DNA of 15,851 bases, from the NCBI GenBank assembly GCA_005879815.1, contig VBKA01000009.1, positions 10,435 to 26,285 of the forward strand, written 5' to 3'. The position numbers and the translations under genes are program-made. Shown here piece by piece: positions 7,030 to 15,188 of the stretch (within the stretch, counting starts at the first letter, position 1; each line of letters begins with the position of its first letter). The DNA is from Chloroflexota bacterium (lineage in GTDB: Bacteria; Chloroflexota; Limnocylindria; QHBO01). Under the pieces are notes generated by a model. That model made no database searches and was not told the DNA's origin. It worked only from the letters and a program-made list of their open reading frames with translations.

Positions 7030-8108
7030 TGCTCGCTCCAGTGCGAATCGCCGGAACCGGGAGCTACCTCCCAGGCCCCCCGGTTGACCGTGATCGGTTC
7101 CGGGAGTTCATGGCGGCGTACCCCGACGGTCTCGACGAGCACCTCCGTGAGCGCATCCTCGCCGAGACCGGCATCGCCACGCGCCACTTCGCGTTCGACC
7201 TCGCCGATCCGTCCCGCCGCGAAACGAACACGTCGATGGCGGAGCGGGCGGCGCGCCGCGCGCTCGAAGCGGCGGGTTGGCGGCCGGAGGAGGTTGAGCT
7301 GCTCGTTGTGACCACGGTCGTTCCCGACCGCCTCATGCCGCCGACGAGTACGTTAGTACAAGAGGCGCTCGGCATTCCACGCTGCGCCGAATTCGAGCTA
7401 TCCGCGAATTGCACGGCGCCGTACAAGGGCCTGGCGATCGCGGCGAGCCTCCTGCGGCTCGGGCAGTACCGTCGCGCGCTCGTGTGCTGCTCGCAGTACA
7501 TCAGCTTCCTGGGTATGCCGCCGTGGGCGGCGCCTGAACGCATGAACGCCGATGAGGAGCAGCTGCGTTGGATCGTTTCCGACGGCGCGGCGGCGGTCGC
7601 GCTGGAGGCGGGCGAACCGGACACGGCGCTCAGAGTGTGGCTCGAGTCGAGCGGCGTCGGGGAGCCGCCGGGGATGTTCGTCCCCTTGGGCGCCGCCGAC
7701 CCGGATCTGGCCAGGAGCCACGAGCGTGGCACGCAGCATGTGAAGCAAAACCTCCTCTACGTCCTCAGGCGCGGGCTCGCGCTCGCCACCTCGGCGCTGA
7801 GCCGGGCGCTCAAAGAACTGCAGGTCGATCCGGGTTCGATCGACTATTTCATGCCCACCGTCTCATCGATGCAGGTCACCCGGCGGCTGCAGCGTCAGTG
7901 GGCCCAGCGGTTCGGGATTCCGGAGCGCGCCTGGCGCCTCGATTTCACGCGCATAGGTTATCTTGGGGGTGTCGGCTTCCTCGTCGGGCTCGACGAGCTC
8001 GTCCGGAAGGGGGAGCCGCGGGCCGGCCAAGTCGTGTTCTCCGTCGCTGAGGAGTCGAGCAAGTGGATGTGGATGTGTGCCGGCGCCGTGCTGCGCTTGC
8101 TGGGCTAA
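7029..8108 (+). CDS. 3-oxoacyl-ACP synthase III (KAS III / FabH-like) condensing enzyme with altered active site
   Basis: A 359-residue thiolase-fold enzyme starting at GTG 7029, which overlaps the permease TAG. The N-terminal half has IAGTGSYLPG, ETGIATRHF and the active-site cysteine C128 in ELSANCTAPYKG, plus SDGAAAVAL (184-192). In FabH the other catalytic residues are a His in PHQAN and an Asn in GNTxA. Here the first site reads MPTVSS (T277) and the second reads GYLGG (Y311), so both are replaced. Acyl loading on C128 is still plausible, but decarboxylative condensation is not assured. An acyl-transfer role or a partnered inactive subunit is possible. A caution is that moving one C within CCCACC would give Pro-His-Val, so T277 may be a sequence artefact. 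Its job in the operon may be to make or pass on the acyl cargo of the adjacent exporter. Confidence 0.88.
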   Translation: MLAPVRIAGTGSYLPGPPVDRDRFREFMAAYPDGLDEHLRERILAETGIATRHFAFDLADPSRRETNTSMAERAARRALEAAGWRPEEVELLVVTTVVPDRLMPPTSTLVQEALGIPRCAEFELSANCTAPYKGLAIAASLLRLGQYRRALVCCSQYISFLGMPPWAAPERMNADEEQLRWIVSDGAAAVALEAGEPDTALRVWLESSGVGEPPGMFVPLGAADPDLARSHERGTQHVKQNLLYVLRRGLALATSALSRALKELQVDPGSIDYFMPTVSSMQVTRRLQRQWAQRFGIPERAWRLDFTRIGYLGGVGFLVGLDELVRKGEPRAGQVVFSVAEESSKWMWMCAGAVLRLLG

Positions 8109-8363
8109 GGAGACCCCGACCGCCGCCTCAGCTGCTGGCCCGCCCCGGAGGCCGCCAGCGCCGCCGGAACCGAATAGTCGACGGTCGGTGCGCGTGTGCG
8201 GTGGCCAATGGATGACCGCTGCGAGGTGAGGGCAAAGGGCGCCGAATCGTCTCCGACTGTCCTAGTCTGACCAGAGCGCGAGATACGCGAAGAACGGCGC
8301 GCAGGGAGCGCGCGACGGCTGGCCGAAAGAACTCCGGTCCTCAGCCGGAATTGTCGATATCGA
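8109..8363. other. Convergent intergenic region
   Basis: This lies between the plus-strand KAS III gene and the minus-strand hydrolase. It holds a short GC hairpin (GCGCGC, AGGGA, GCGCGC, near 8300), an inverted pair CGGCTG/CAGCCG at about 8318-8347, and a TCGATATCGA palindrome at about 8354-8363. No T-run follows any of these, so an intrinsic terminator is not claimed. Confidence 0.4.
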
Positions 8364-10796
8364 TTACTGGACGTTGCGCTCGAGGAAGGCGGCCAGCGGC
8401 GCCAGCACGTTGTTGTCGGCGCCGTCCTCGGCCGTGATCAGGTCGAGGTGGGCGAAGCCCTCGCTGATGTAGACTTCGAACCCTCCGTTGACACCCCCGA
8501 AGGTGGGAAAAGCGGGGTTCGGGATGGTGGTCTCCACGATGCGAGGCGTCCCGTCGCAGCTCGGGGCTGTGCACGGCCCGATGCTGCTCGCGAAAGGCAC
8601 GAAGCGTCCCGGAACGGGCGTGAGCAAGCCATTGCTCGCCCCGAAGCAGATGACAGGAATATCCATGTTTCCCGCCTGTGTCAGATTCTCGATGTCGCGC
8701 CGCCCGCGGCCAACGGAGAGGGCGGTCGAGTCGAGATCGATTGTCTGCGCGCAGTCGGCCGCCGCCGAGCACGCAGCGCCCACGTTGCCCGCTGTGCACG
8801 TGCCCGCCGTGCACACGCCGGGGGCGCTCGTCGTGCTCAGCCCCGCTGTCGGGTAGTACCAATCGGTGAAGTTCGTGCCGCCAGTGAAGAAGGTCGTCAG
8901 CAGACGGTCGAAGCGGGTGACCTCCTTCTCCTGACCCCAGCGGACGCCCGGCAGGCTCGTCGGTGGGGGGCCGTTGTCGGGCAGTACCGAAGCCGGCAAC
9001 GGTCCCTCGATGATATCGTGCCAGGTAAGGAGCCCCTTCACAATGGCGCCCGGGCTGCCCAGCGACATCTCCGACAGGAGACCCTCGTCATCGAGGAGGC
9101 TGCCGATGGCGCCCTCCACGGTCGCAGGCGGAAACAGCGTCATGTTGTTGAGGAATGCCAGGTCGGGGACCTTGGTAACGGCGCGGTTGCCCGAAACGCC
9201 TTGGTCCACTTGGAGGATCACTTGGCCGCCGTCGGGATCGGTTACGCCCTGTATCCCCACCACCTCCACCGACGCCAGGATGCGCGGGTTCAGAACGGAC
9301 GAGGTCGCGTAGGCGGGCTGCGGCAGGGTGCATTTGGGCGGTACCTGGCCCGCACATTCCACGAGCTCGTTGAGGATTGTGCACGCAGTTACGCCGTCGA
9401 CGCAGTGGGCGACGTTGTCGCGTACGGCGCCGAAGAGGCCGCCGTCGTACTGCGCGACGATGCGATCGAGCGAGTCGGCGTTAAGCGGCGGCCCTGCGGT
9501 CGATCCTGCCGCACCCTCCAGGAGCACCAAGCCGCGAAGCCTGGTGTATCCCGGATCCGGCGCGCCAACGCCGGTCAGGTTGAAATCGGTGGCCGCGTAC
9601 CGGGCGGCGAAGCCGGTCCCGAAAGAGTGGCCACCTAGGAAGACGTTCTGATTCCGGACCGCAGCACCTGCCGCGGCGACGACCGCGTCCAAGTCGCGCG
9701 AAAAGACGAGGTTGGTCCAGGTGGCTACAAACGGGACATCGGCGTGCGCATCGTAGAAGACCGCCTGCCGGTTCGATCCGGCGACGAGCGCGGGATGCAG
9801 AGCCAAGCCCAGCTCGGCGCCGAAGAGCCAGTCGAGGCCGACCTGCGCCGCGAGGAAGTCCTCGGCCGTGTCCAAGCCCGCACGGTCCTCGAGCTGGTGC
9901 GTGCGCCGGTCAAAGCCCCAAACCTCTAGCACGAGGCCGTCGCCGAGCGTCCGCGGGATCAAGTTCTCGGCCAGGATCTTGAACTCGCCGGCGCCGCCCT
10001 CGAAGCCGGGGATCAGAATCAGGACGGCGTCCGCCGTCTGGACGGGTCGGTTCATGCGATAGCGAGTGTATGTGGAGTTGTTCAGGCTGAAGCTCGGGCC
10101 GCCGAACTGCGCGAGGAGCCTCGGATTGGTCACCGTCACGCCGGGCGAGCCCGGGGTATGCGGAGGTTGGGCCGCGCTCGGGATCGTCATCGTTGTCTGC
10201 ACGACCTGCGGGCACCTGCAGTCACGTCCGCAGAGTCCGGGGCATAGCGCGTCGTCACGCCCATCGCACTGCTCGGCGCCGTTGCGGATTCCGTCTCCGC
10301 AGGTGGGGCTGCAGCTGTTGGTCGCATCGTCGCTGCAAGCGTCGGCGACGAAGTGCGTGGCCTCGCAGACATGCTGGAGGACTCGTTTCAACGGCCGGCA
10401 GCGCAACGTTCGCCGGATGGCGCCGGCGTTCTTCCCCGTGTCGAGGCGATGGCGGCAGCACGGATGGCGCTCCTCGGCGGCTGGGTACCCGCAGTCTGAT
10501 TGGCGGACGATCCGCGTGAGGGTTCCGCGGCACGGCCGGCGCAGGCCGAAGAGTCCGAGGATCGGCGTCCCGTCGGCGGCATCGCGTACAAGCGCACTGG
10601 CGCAGCCCACGTAGCTCGCATGACCAGTTGCTTGACTCAATCCGTCGAAGTCACTGCACGGGCAACCGAGCGCGATCCGGCCGCGCAGCCGGGCGATATC
10701 GTTCGCGTCGCGCGCGGCCGCTGCGCCCGCCAAGCAGCCGTCCGTGGCCTTGGCTACGGTACGGCCGACATGGACTGCCAAGAGGAGCAAACCCAT
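8364..10796 (-). CDS. Large secreted alpha/beta hydrolase with N-terminal Cys-rich module
   Basis: An 810-residue protein from ATG 10796, which begins with a short hydrophobic signal-like segment (GLLLLAVHVG). A TTG at 10850 would add a basic n-region and is an alternative start; neither has a good ribosome site. Residues 20-195 are Cys-rich and include CGDGIRNGAEQCDGRDD (166-182), the DUF4215-like repeat common in deltaproteobacterial surface proteins. The catalytic domain follows: AVLILIPGFEGG (257-268), the nucleophile elbow GGHSFG with S391, and a candidate catalytic His at H783 in GFAHLDLI. A Cys-rich insertion (CTAGTCTAGNVGAACS, about 662-677) lies before the end. It probably acts outside the cytoplasm as an esterase, lipase or polymer depolymerase. 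The substrate cannot be told. It lies 82 bases downstream of the AAA/TPR gene on the same strand. Confidence 0.8.
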   Translation of the reverse strand: MGLLLLAVHVGRTVAKATDGCLAGAAAARDANDIARLRGRIALGCPCSDFDGLSQATGHASYVGCASALVRDAADGTPILGLFGLRRPCRGTLTRIVRQSDCGYPAAEERHPCCRHRLDTGKNAGAIRRTLRCRPLKRVLQHVCEATHFVADACSDDATNSCSPTCGDGIRNGAEQCDGRDDALCPGLCGRDCRCPQVVQTTMTIPSAAQPPHTPGSPGVTVTNPRLLAQFGGPSFSLNNSTYTRYRMNRPVQTADAVLILIPGFEGGAGEFKILAENLIPRTLGDGLVLEVWGFDRRTHQLEDRAGLDTAEDFLAAQVGLDWLFGAELGLALHPALVAGSNRQAVFYDAHADVPFVATWTNLVFSRDLDAVVAAAGAAVRNQNVFLGGHSFGTGFAARYAATDFNLTGVGAPDPGYTRLRGLVLLEGAAGSTAGPPLNADSLDRIVAQYDGGLFGAVRDNVAHCVDGVTACTILNELVECAGQVPPKCTLPQPAYATSSVLNPRILASVEVVGIQGVTDPDGGQVILQVDQGVSGNRAVTKVPDLAFLNNMTLFPPATVEGAIGSLLDDEGLLSEMSLGSPGAIVKGLLTWHDIIEGPLPASVLPDNGPPPTSLPGVRWGQEKEVTRFDRLLTTFFTGGTNFTDWYYPTAGLSTTSAPGVCTAGTCTAGNVGAACSAAADCAQTIDLDSTALSVGRGRRDIENLTQAGNMDIPVICFGASNGLLTPVPGRFVPFASSIGPCTAPSCDGTPRIVETTIPNPAFPTFGGVNGGFEVYISEGFAHLDLITAEDGADNNVLAPLAAFLERNVQ

Positions 10797-10878
10797 TATG
10801 GGGAAGGCGCGTATGGGCGGAGTCGACCTAATCGACGCTGCCTCGGTCAAGATGAAATGAGTGCGTCCAACGCTCTTT

Positions 10879-12792
10879 TCAAAGGGTCCATGAAACGGGG
10901 TGATCAGGATCCGGCGTATAGCAGCACAGGTACCCCGTTCTGATGTGGGTGGCCAAGTGCCGTCCCAGCGCGGGGTTGTCGACGCGGATCTTGCCAACCG
11001 CCGCTTTAATGCCCTTCGTGACGGTCCACCGCGCCCGCTCCGCAGACGAGTCCGCCGGCCGATCTTTGCCCCCGAGCCCAACTGCCTCCGAGAACTGGCG
11101 CTCGATGGACGCGATCTCCTCTTGCGCCCGAGCCGCCCGCCCTAGGTCGTTGAAGCGTTCCGCCTCCTCTTGCTCTTCGCGAAGATCCGCAAGGCGCCGC
11201 TTGTACTGGGCCTTGGCCGTGGCGTCCAATAACTCCCCAGCGCTCCCGACGTAACCGCTGGCCACCTGGCTTGACGCTTGGCGCGGGCCTTCGGGCCCGG
11301 GCTGAGCGCTTGTCTCCGACAGAACGAGTTCCAGTGCGTGGATCTCGTGTCCCGGACTGCGGAGGAGCTGAGCAACATAACGCAGACCCTTCGAGTCCTT
11401 CAGCCGTACGACGTTCCCCCGGAATGCAATGGTCCAGTATTCGCCTTCGCGTCGGAACAGGGCGTGCTCGCCGTGTCCTGTGGGAACACCAAGCGTCGGC
11501 GAGGCCACCACGTAGGTCGCGGCATCCCTTGCGCCGTTTTCGAGGCCGGCGCCTCCCGGTTCGGCAGACGTTGGAGCCGACACGCTCGCCTTAAGGCCAA
11601 GAATTCTGTCAACCACGGACGGCATTCCCAGATTGTGTGCCGTTTCGAAGGCCTCGTTCAGCATGGCCAACGCTCTCGCTTCGTCACCAGGATGGCGGCG
11701 CTGGAGCAGCAGGTGAGCATACGCGGTCTGGGTACGTGCCAGGTACTGTCGCGCGCCGAGCCTCGCGTTCATGTTAAGCGCATCATCGAAGTGCCGAGCC
11801 GCGTCTGACCAACGACCCGTCGTTGCAGCGAGCAAGCCGAGGAAGTGGGATGCCGGGCCCACGGTGATTGCTGGAGCAAGCAACAGGTTTCGTCCCTCGA
11901 GAGGGACTAGAAGCTCGTACAGCTGCTCGGCACGCCGCACGTCTCCCAGGAATGCGGAAACTTCGGCGAGGAAGGCTACCGTTGCCTGCCACGCCAAGTG
12001 GCGAGGCAAGTGATCGAAGCCTCCGTTTGCGACCTGCTCGAAATGAACGCGCGCTTCGCGTTCTCGACCTTGCTCGCTGTAGGTTGCAGCCAGGGCGCTC
12101 GTGACGGTTGCCGCCAGCAGCGGATACGTCGAGCCGAACCCCATCAGCAACGGCTCGACTTCCTGAAAACGACCCTGTAGCCACATCAGACGACCAATCT
12201 GAACCCCGGAAAACAGCATGGCGAGCTTGTTCCACGACTTCTCGCCGAGCGCGAGCGCTTGCTGTGCATGAGTTTCCACTTCGCTGAGCCGACCTTCCAT
12301 GAAGGCCACGCATCCTCTGATGGTCGCCACGATCCACTCGTGGTACGGCTGGCGAAGCTCCTTTGCGAGTCGATCGCAGACATCGAACTCTTTGTGAGCC
12401 GCGGCGGTATCGGCGAGCTCGACCAGCCCAAGGAACCGGAAGACGTGCCCTTCGAGTGCCAAGGTTCGATCGCCTAGCTGCTCTGCCAACTGGACCAGCT
12501 CGTTGCTGACGGCGAGCCGATCTTCGACGCCCGCGGGGTCCCAAGCGGCTAAGTAGGTGAACCTCAGGGCCGACCCGAGCACGCACGGGTCATCGACACG
12601 GCGCGCGAGCTCGACTGCCTGCCGGCTCAGCGCCCACCGACGATCGTCGGTCTCGGCGAACGTGATCTCTTCCGCGAGCCGTGCCATCAGTCGGGCCCTG
12701 AGCGCATCGTATCCTTGCCCCAACGCGTCGAGCGCCTCCTCGAGGAGAGAGATCACTGTGGCGTCGCTGTCGACCGCGCCGATTGCCGGCAA
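10879..12792 (-). CDS. AAA/TPR signalling protein, C-terminal part after in-frame TAG
   Basis: This 637-residue frame is the direct continuation, in the same frame, of the ATPase-bearing part at 12823-14373. Only the TAG at 12823-12825 divides them. The apparent TTG start at 12792 has no ribosome site and lies inside sequence (AALGFAGGLPAIG) typical of an uninterrupted protein. Residues 1-400 are TPR-like helical repeats. A linker (about 405-440) leads to a small domain beginning EYWTIAFRGNVVRLKDSKGL (451-470) with LRYVAQLLRSPGHEIHALEL. This resembles the winged-helix-like C-terminal module found in large ATPase/TPR proteins of this kind. A charged coiled coil (527-572) and a basic end with NPALGRHLATHIRTG close the protein. 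No LuxR-type HTH is seen. The fragment alone would lack the NTPase. Confidence 0.82.
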   Translation of the reverse strand: MPAIGAVDSDATVISLLEEALDALGQGYDALRARLMARLAEEITFAETDDRRWALSRQAVELARRVDDPCVLGSALRFTYLAAWDPAGVEDRLAVSNELVQLAEQLGDRTLALEGHVFRFLGLVELADTAAAHKEFDVCDRLAKELRQPYHEWIVATIRGCVAFMEGRLSEVETHAQQALALGEKSWNKLAMLFSGVQIGRLMWLQGRFQEVEPLLMGFGSTYPLLAATVTSALAATYSEQGREREARVHFEQVANGGFDHLPRHLAWQATVAFLAEVSAFLGDVRRAEQLYELLVPLEGRNLLLAPAITVGPASHFLGLLAATTGRWSDAARHFDDALNMNARLGARQYLARTQTAYAHLLLQRRHPGDEARALAMLNEAFETAHNLGMPSVVDRILGLKASVSAPTSAEPGGAGLENGARDAATYVVASPTLGVPTGHGEHALFRREGEYWTIAFRGNVVRLKDSKGLRYVAQLLRSPGHEIHALELVLSETSAQPGPEGPRQASSQVASGYVGSAGELLDATAKAQYKRRLADLREEQEEAERFNDLGRAARAQEEIASIERQFSEAVGLGGKDRPADSSAERARWTVTKGIKAAVGKIRVDNPALGRHLATHIRTGYLCCYTPDPDHPVSWTL

Positions 12793-12822
12793 CCCCCCAG
12801 CGAAGCCAAGCGCGGCTAGAGC

Positions 12823-14373
12823 CTAAAGCTCCGAGGCGTTGAGATTCCTCGCCATTTCCACCGCGTGGAGGGACACGGCTTTGGCACGCTCAATCTCTCC
12901 CGCTCTCCACAACGAGTCGCTCAGCATCAGCAGGAGATCGAGAAGGCGGCCGCTGTCGCTCGCACCGCTGAGTTCGAGGAGCCGTAGGGCCAGTTCGTAA
13001 TGCCGTGCCGCATCCTCGTGGGCCATTAAGACAGCCGCCCGTTCACCGGCTCTGACCGAGTATCCAATCGCCTTGCTGACGTCACCTCCTTGCGCCGCGG
13101 CTGCGGAGAAATGATGTGCAAACTCGGCGAGGTACGGCTCGGGACGCGCCGCGTGCAGCGCCTCCAGCACGTCTCCCACTTGCCGGTGGAGCCGCAAGCG
13201 GCGTGTCGTCGTCAGATCTTCGTACAGCGCATCGCGGACAAGCGCATGCGAGAAGAGGTAGCGCCAGCCTTGCGACTCAGTAATGATACCAGCACCAATC
13301 GCTTCATCGAGAACTTCAAGCAACCGCTCTCGCGAGAATTCGCTCACGCGTTCAAGCACGTCGATGCCGAATTCCCTCCCGATCACAGCAGCGACGCGGA
13401 GGAGGCGGTTGCACTCCGGCGACAGAAGGTCCAAGCGACGGACAATCGCAGCCCGAACGCCTTCGGGGATTGCTGTGCCCCAGGATCTGACGCGCTCAGC
13501 GTGTTCGAGCGTTCGCTCCTCATGGAGAAGCCTGACGATTTCCATCACGAAAAACGGATTGCCGTCCGTCCTCCGGTATACTGCCTCCACTAGACCTGCG
13601 GGCGGCTCGCGACCGGTCGTCAACTCGACGTACTGGCCAACCTCCCGCTCGCCGAGCCCGCGCAGCCGCAGCCGGGAGGTCACGGGCTCTCGGGAGAGCT
13701 CCCCGAGAGTTGGGAAAAGCGGATGCTCACGCCCGACCTCGACGTCGCGGTAAAGGCAGACCACCATGAGGTGCGCCTCGGCGATCTGACGCGTCAGGAA
13801 CTCGAGCAGCAGAAGAGACGGCTTGTCGGCCTCATGCAGGTCATCGATCATCACGACCAAGCCGTGCTCCTTCGCAGCGTTGCGGAAGAACGTTGTGACG
13901 CTATCGAATAGGCGGAAGCGCGCTTGTTCAAGGTCCAACGATGGTCGGGGCGGTAGATGAAGTAGCCAGTCGCGGACGTCGGGAACGATCTCTGCGATAT
14001 AGGCCGCTCCCGGGCCCATGGCCGCCGTAACGTCCAACGGTGCAGCGTCAGACACGAAGGAGCGAATAATCTGCACCCAAGGCCAATATGCTGGCGCACC
14101 GCCACTGTCGTCGCACCGGCCCCACAGAACTTGCAGTCCGCGCGACCGCGCATGGGCCGCCAGCTCGTGCGCGATGCTCGTCTTTCCGATCCCGGGTTCT
14201 CCTGCGACAAGCACGAGCCGTCCGCGCCCTGCGAGCGCCTCTTCCATGTTCAGCTGCAGGTCCTGCAGCTCACGTTCGCGGCCCACAAAGATGCCGGCCG
14301 CGAGACGACGTCCCGAGCTGTCCCGCGGCGCGCCGCTCTCAGCACCGGTCGGTGAGATACCCACGAGCGTCAC
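12823..14373 (-). CDS. AAA/TPR signalling protein, N-terminal ATPase part ending at in-frame TAG
   Basis: A 516-residue frame from GTG 14373 (no clear ribosome site). It has FVGRERELQDL (29-39), Walker A GEPGIGKTS (58-66), GRCDDSGGAPAYWPWVQII (85-103) and Walker B LVVMIDDLHEAD (172-183). This is the STAND/MalT-like AAA layout of large sensor ATPases (AAA_16-like). The winged-helix and first helical repeats follow, ending NASEL before TAG. The same frame then continues ALAALGFAGG without a break into the downstream part, giving 1164 codons in all. A TTG to TAG change would explain the stop, since Leu fits there. Such proteins act as nucleotide-dependent switches in signalling. The partner and effector are unknown. 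It is probably transcribed with the downstream part and the hydrolase gene. Confidence 0.85.
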   Translation of the reverse strand: MTLVGISPTGAESGAPRDSSGRRLAAGIFVGRERELQDLQLNMEEALAGRGRLVLVAGEPGIGKTSIAHELAAHARSRGLQVLWGRCDDSGGAPAYWPWVQIIRSFVSDAAPLDVTAAMGPGAAYIAEIVPDVRDWLLHLPPRPSLDLEQARFRLFDSVTTFFRNAAKEHGLVVMIDDLHEADKPSLLLLEFLTRQIAEAHLMVVCLYRDVEVGREHPLFPTLGELSREPVTSRLRLRGLGEREVGQYVELTTGREPPAGLVEAVYRRTDGNPFFVMEIVRLLHEERTLEHAERVRSWGTAIPEGVRAAIVRRLDLLSPECNRLLRVAAVIGREFGIDVLERVSEFSRERLLEVLDEAIGAGIITESQGWRYLFSHALVRDALYEDLTTTRRLRLHRQVGDVLEALHAARPEPYLAEFAHHFSAAAAQGGDVSKAIGYSVRAGERAAVLMAHEDAARHYELALRLLELSGASDSGRLLDLLLMLSDSLWRAGEIERAKAVSLHAVEMARNLNASEL

Positions 14374-15188
14374 CAGCGTGCCGCGGAACGACCCGGCAAG
14401 GGTAGGTCGCCCTCAAGGGACGTCGGCCACCCGTCTCAAGATTAGAGCGGCGGGTGGGCTTAGCCACACGCCTCTCCCCGAGCTAGGGACGTAGCCGCCC
14501 GAAACCTATACTCTGCCACGATGTGGCCGCCTATGGGCGTCCCCGTGTCGTGACTGTCTAGCATGTTCGGGTTGGTCGGTGATCCAGGAAGTTCCGGCCC
14601 CTCGGGATGTACGCGGAAGAGCACGGCAGGGTCAAGCCTCTCCTTCTCAACCAAGGCGAGCCCCACGGGAGCATCGTGGCCTGCGTGCTCATCGCCCGTC
14701 AGGCGCTGAACCAGATGCGCGGTCGCACGCGAAGCATGTCGGAAGCGGGCACCCCCGGACGGTGCTCGCCCGGACGTTGCGTCTGCGATCTCAACACCTC
14801 CATGGCAAGACGCCCCCGCCATCTTTGCTGTGTCGGCTGGGAGGCCGAAGCCCATTTCCGGCGTCGCGCTTCTACCAAGACACGCGGCTCTGCAGGAAGC
14901 CCCCTTGCCTGGGCCGCAGCCATGCGAGCGCAGGCGCCCGCCGAGTCATGCCCGCCCGGTGTCCTAGTATTTGCCGAAGCTCCTTTTTTTCCGCCACTTG
15001 ACCGGCGCAGTAACGGTGTGCCCCCTGTCCACGCCTTGGGGCCAGGCGGAGCCGCCGAGCTCAAAGCGGAGTTGACGGGACCGGACCGCACCGGCCCCAC
15101 GCGCCTGCGTCCGACCCCGTGGGAGGCTACGGAGCCGTGTCTACCCGACGGTCGAAGGGAGGAGAGACGAGGCACAAGCAACGGTTCC
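14374..15188. other. Stretch without a supportable gene
   Basis: No open frame on either strand has recognisable motifs together with a ribosome site. A minus-strand frame at 14460-14855 has a fairly natural composition (VGLALVEKERLDPAVLFRVH) but no family resemblance or start signal. A seven-T run follows CTCC at about 14984-14990, without a stable upstream stem. The promoter of the AAA/TPR gene should lie at the left end, but no convincing -35/-10 pair was found. Confidence 0.4.

Noticed and set aside
8295..8315. Terminator hairpin GCGCGC-AGGGA-GCGCGC
   Set aside because: Only six base pairs and no T-run. Such short GC palindromes are expected by chance in this composition.
8448..9638. Plus-strand 396-codon frame opposite the hydrolase
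   Set aside because: Shadow of the minus-strand hydrolase, whose motifs (GHSFG, CGDG repeat) are clear.
12823..12825. TAG recoded as an amino acid, such as pyrrolysine
   Set aside because: TAG ends several other genes here, and the protein family is not one known for such recoding.
14970..15000. Intrinsic terminator at the seven-T run
   Set aside because: No stable GC stem directly precedes the T-run.
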